Of a stretch of 8,637 nucleotides of DNA, positions 6,753-8,637 are shown one piece after another. The notes under the pieces were generated by a model. That model was not told the DNA's origin. It was given only the letters and a program-made list of their open reading frames with translations, and made no database searches. Each line of letters starts with the position of its first letter. Positions within the stretch are counted from its first letter, which is position 1. The translations under genes were made by a program, and so were the position numbers. Origin of the DNA: Caldisericota bacterium (GTDB lineage Bacteria; Caldisericota; Caldisericia; Cryosericales; Cryosericaceae); the NCBI GenBank assembly GCA_026390195.1, contig JAPLGK010000022.1:1-8637 (forward strand), written 5' to 3'.

Positions 6753-8114
6753 ATGAACTTCTGGAAAAAGATCGCATACAGCTTCGGTTCGATGGGGGCA
6801 GGCCTGGCCGAGAACTGCTTCACGACCTGGGTCATGTTCTTCTACGTGGACAGGCGGGGCCTCTCGCCCAGGCTCTTTGCCACCGCAATGCTGATCTATG
6901 CGGCCTGGAACTGCCTGAACGACCCACTGTTCGGCTACTGGTCCGACCGGACGCATACCAGGTGGGGGCGACGGATTCCCTATATCGCACTGGGAACGCT
7001 GCCACTTGCGCTTGCCTTCTATCTCATCTGGGTCCCGCCGGCTGGAATCACCGGCATGGCCATGTTCTGGTACTATCTCGCCATCATCTTTGCGTTCGAT
7101 GGGTTCTACACGTTGGTCATCCTCAACTGGACAGCACTGTACCCTGAGATGTACACGACGACACAGGATCGAAGTATCGTCAATGCGTGGCGCCAGGTCC
7201 TCGGTATCGTGGGCGTCATCGTGGGCGTTGCTCTTGCTCCTCTCCTCATCGCCAAGTTCGACTGGAAAGGACTGGGCATCATCATCGGCAGCGCCACTGC
7301 GCTCGTCATGTTCATCTCGCTCCTGGGCTCCAAAGAGAACCCACGGATACAGGGTGGCGAATCGCTGTCGCTCGGCCCGGCCATCAAGAATACGCTGGTC
7401 AACAAGTCCTTCGTGACCTTTGTATTGTTCAACCTGTTTTTCCAGACCGTCACAGTCATGGTACAGGGCGTCATTCCCTTCTACACCCAGTTTGCGCTCT
7501 TGCTCACTGACACCCAGAAGACACTTGTGTTGCTGGCCGTGTTCCTCATGGCCATCATTTCGCAGTTGCTCTGGAACAAGGTCGTCGTCAGGCTGGGCAC
7601 GCGCAGTACAGCGATCATCGGTATTGGCCTGTTCACCATTTTCCTCATACCTCTTGCATTTGTGAAGACCCTTGGCGTCGGCATTGTCTTCTTCGCCCTC
7701 CTGGGGGTCGGACTGGGCGCTCTTCTTCTCGTGGGAGACATGATGATTGCTGATATCTGCGACGAAGATTACCTCAAGACCGGAACACGCCGCGAGGGCA
7801 TGTACTATGGCATCAACGCCCTCATCATGCGCAGCAGTGTCGCCATTTCTGCTGGCATTATCGCCTTTGTCCAGATCAGGACACACTATGTCGCCAAACT
7901 GACCGATCCGACACTGCAGCCTCATACGGCGGTTGTCGGCTTTCGTGTCCTGATGAGCGGCATCCCTGCAACGCTTATGCTTATTGCTCTCGTGTTCGTC
8001 CTCATGTATCCCTTGTACGGCAACAAGCTGGAGGCCGTCAAGAAGCAGTGTGCTCTGACCACTGCGTTGTGCATCGATCCAGAGACTCCTTCCACCGGCA
8101 CACGTGCCACCTGA
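6753..8114 (+). CDS. GPH-family sugar:cation symporter (MelB-like MFS transporter)
   Basis: An inner-membrane secondary transporter of the glycoside-pentoside-hexuronide:cation family, 453 residues with about 12 hydrophobic segments, normal for the family. The signature loop after helix 2 is intact: NDPLFGYWSDRTHTRWGRR at 56-74. The N-terminal helix SFGSMGAGLAENCF and the late DICDEDYLKTGTRREGMYYG segment are also typical of GPH proteins. The cation-site pair WDxxND of MelB reads WNCLND here: the second aspartate is D57, but the first position is N53. The start is ATG 6753 with GGAGG four bases upstream. The frame is open upstream to 6669, but that part overlaps the GH4 gene and lacks a ribosome site. 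It lies between the GH4 enzyme and a deacetylase, so it probably imports the glycoside they process. A full-length antisense open frame exists but is a by-product of codon use. Confidence 0.93.
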   Translation: MNFWKKIAYSFGSMGAGLAENCFTTWVMFFYVDRRGLSPRLFATAMLIYAAWNCLNDPLFGYWSDRTHTRWGRRIPYIALGTLPLALAFYLIWVPPAGITGMAMFWYYLAIIFAFDGFYTLVILNWTALYPEMYTTTQDRSIVNAWRQVLGIVGVIVGVALAPLLIAKFDWKGLGIIIGSATALVMFISLLGSKENPRIQGGESLSLGPAIKNTLVNKSFVTFVLFNLFFQTVTVMVQGVIPFYTQFALLLTDTQKTLVLLAVFLMAIISQLLWNKVVVRLGTRSTAIIGIGLFTIFLIPLAFVKTLGVGIVFFALLGVGLGALLLVGDMMIADICDEDYLKTGTRREGMYYGINALIMRSSVAISAGIIAFVQIRTHYVAKLTDPTLQPHTAVVGFRVLMSGIPATLMLIALVFVLMYPLYGNKLEAVKKQCALTTALCIDPETPSTGTRAT

Positions 8115-8130
8115 ACGGAGGCCCTGGACA

Positions 8131-8637
8131 ATGAACTGGAACGAGTTTTTGCCGATCCCACCCATCGATTCGGCACAGAACTACGTCGTGTTTCAACCCC
8201 ATTCCGATGATGCGGTGTGGTTCGCGGGTGGGCTCCTGCTCAAGCTGGCCAAGGCAGGGAAAGACGTCACGCTCGTCACGATGACCGACGGCTGCCTGGG
8301 CAGTACGGACATCTCGATGACACGCGAACGCCTAGTCGCATTCCGCAGGCACGAGGACCAGCGTGCCGGCGAAGCCATCGGCGTTCACAAGCACCTGTAT
8401 CTGCCGTTCCATGACGGTTCCCTGCCCCATTGCGGCGACACCACGGCAGCAATGGTCCGCATCATCCGCCAGGAGAAACCGGACGCCGTGCTCGCCCCCG
8501 ACCCGTGGCTGACGTATGAGGCCCACCAGGACCACCTGAACTGTGGGTGGTCAGCAGCAGAAAGCATGATCTACTGCAACCTGCCCTTGTATCTCCCCGA
8601 ACTGCCCCCTCACGACGTCCGCTTCATCGCGTTCTAC
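8131..8637 (+). CDS. PIG-L/LmbE-type zinc deacetylase (partial, 3' end off window)
   Basis: Members of this family remove N-acetyl groups from GlcNAc-containing substrates (phosphatidylinositol-GlcNAc, GlcNAc-malate in bacillithiol synthesis, mycothiol precursors, diacetylchitobiose). The 169 visible codons show the zinc and catalytic motif PHSDDA (P23-A28, with H24 and D27 as likely zinc ligands), where most members read HPDD. They also show VTMTDG (50-55), a family-typical RRHEDQRAGEAIGV helix, PDAVLAPDP, and the second motif HQDH at 132-135, the equivalent of HPDH. Family length is about 230-280, so roughly 60-110 residues are missing. The start is ATG 8131 with GGAGG nine bases upstream, 16 bases after the symporter stop, which indicates co-transcription. 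No signal peptide, so cytoplasmic. The operon points to a catabolic or thiol-related substrate; which one cannot be told from this part. Confidence 0.9.
   Translation, partial: MNWNEFLPIPPIDSAQNYVVFQPHSDDAVWFAGGLLLKLAKAGKDVTLVTMTDGCLGSTDISMTRERLVAFRRHEDQRAGEAIGVHKHLYLPFHDGSLPHCGDTTAAMVRIIRQEKPDAVLAPDPWLTYEAHQDHLNCGWSAAESMIYCNLPLYLPELPPHDVRFIAFY

Noticed and set aside
6714..8165. A 483-codon open frame on the minus strand covering the symporter gene
   Set aside because: It is antisense to a clear membrane transporter. Its translation is rich in D, E, H, R and G with no fold or motif, as expected from the reverse of a hydrophobic protein, and it has no good ribosome site.
1..8637. CRISPR arrays, tRNA/rRNA genes, insertion sequences and attachment sites
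   Set aside because: No regularly spaced repeats, cloverleaf or rRNA-like stretches, transposase genes or terminal inverted repeats were seen on either strand.

Overview
The window is bacterial, moderately GC-rich DNA with no interruptions, frameshifts or mobile elements. Seven protein genes are tightly packed, most behind a strong GGAGG- or GAGG-type ribosome binding site. Two extended -10 promoters (TGnTATACT) fit a sigma-70-type bacterial host. The gene content (glucosyl-3-phosphoglycerate synthase, a GH13 alpha-glucosidase, a GH4 glycosidase, a CUT1 sugar ABC transporter, a GPH symporter and a PIG-L deacetylase) suggests a sugar-using bacterium from a lineage outside the well-studied Proteobacteria. 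Chloroflexota, Actinomycetota or an uncultured anaerobic phylum would all fit. I cannot place it more finely from sequence alone.

Left block, minus strand (1-1544). Two inner-membrane permease subunits of a CUT1 carbohydrate ABC transporter: a MalF-type protein followed by a MalG-type protein that runs off the left edge. The substrate-binding protein and the ATPase are not in the window.

Divergent control region (1545-1751). Two promoters point away from each other. Each has a -35 box, a 16-bp spacer and an extended -10 ending in TATACT. Near-mirror inverted repeats sit beside both -35 boxes, and further repeats of a GACTTGGCT-like word lie in the permease leader. This looks like a shared control region linking sugar uptake to the rightward genes.

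Right block A, plus strand (1752-5156). The first gene encodes a 583-residue protein. Its C-terminal half is a clear glucosyl-3-phosphoglycerate synthase (GpgS, GT81) and its N-terminal half of about 285 residues resembles degenerate universal-stress-protein folds. It starts at TTG. Fifteen bases later comes an oligo-1,6-glucosidase-like GH13 enzyme. Together with the transporter this suggests a module that imports alpha-glucosides, splits them in the cytoplasm, and directs glucose toward the compatible solute glucosylglycerate. The phosphatase GpgP needed to finish that solute is not in the window.

Right block B, plus strand (5157-8637). A 239-base gap holds a candidate promoter and a GC-rich palindrome. 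It is followed by a GH4 NAD/Mn-type glycosidase, a MelB-like GPH sugar:cation symporter and a partial PIG-L/LmbE-type zinc deacetylase, closely spaced as an operon. The GH4 plus GPH pairing recalls melAB: uptake of an unphosphorylated glycoside, then redox-assisted cleavage. The deacetylase hints that the substrate may be N-acetylated.

The most noteworthy items are the stress-domain/GpgS fusion placed in a sugar-catabolic cluster, and the symmetrical divergent promoter region.
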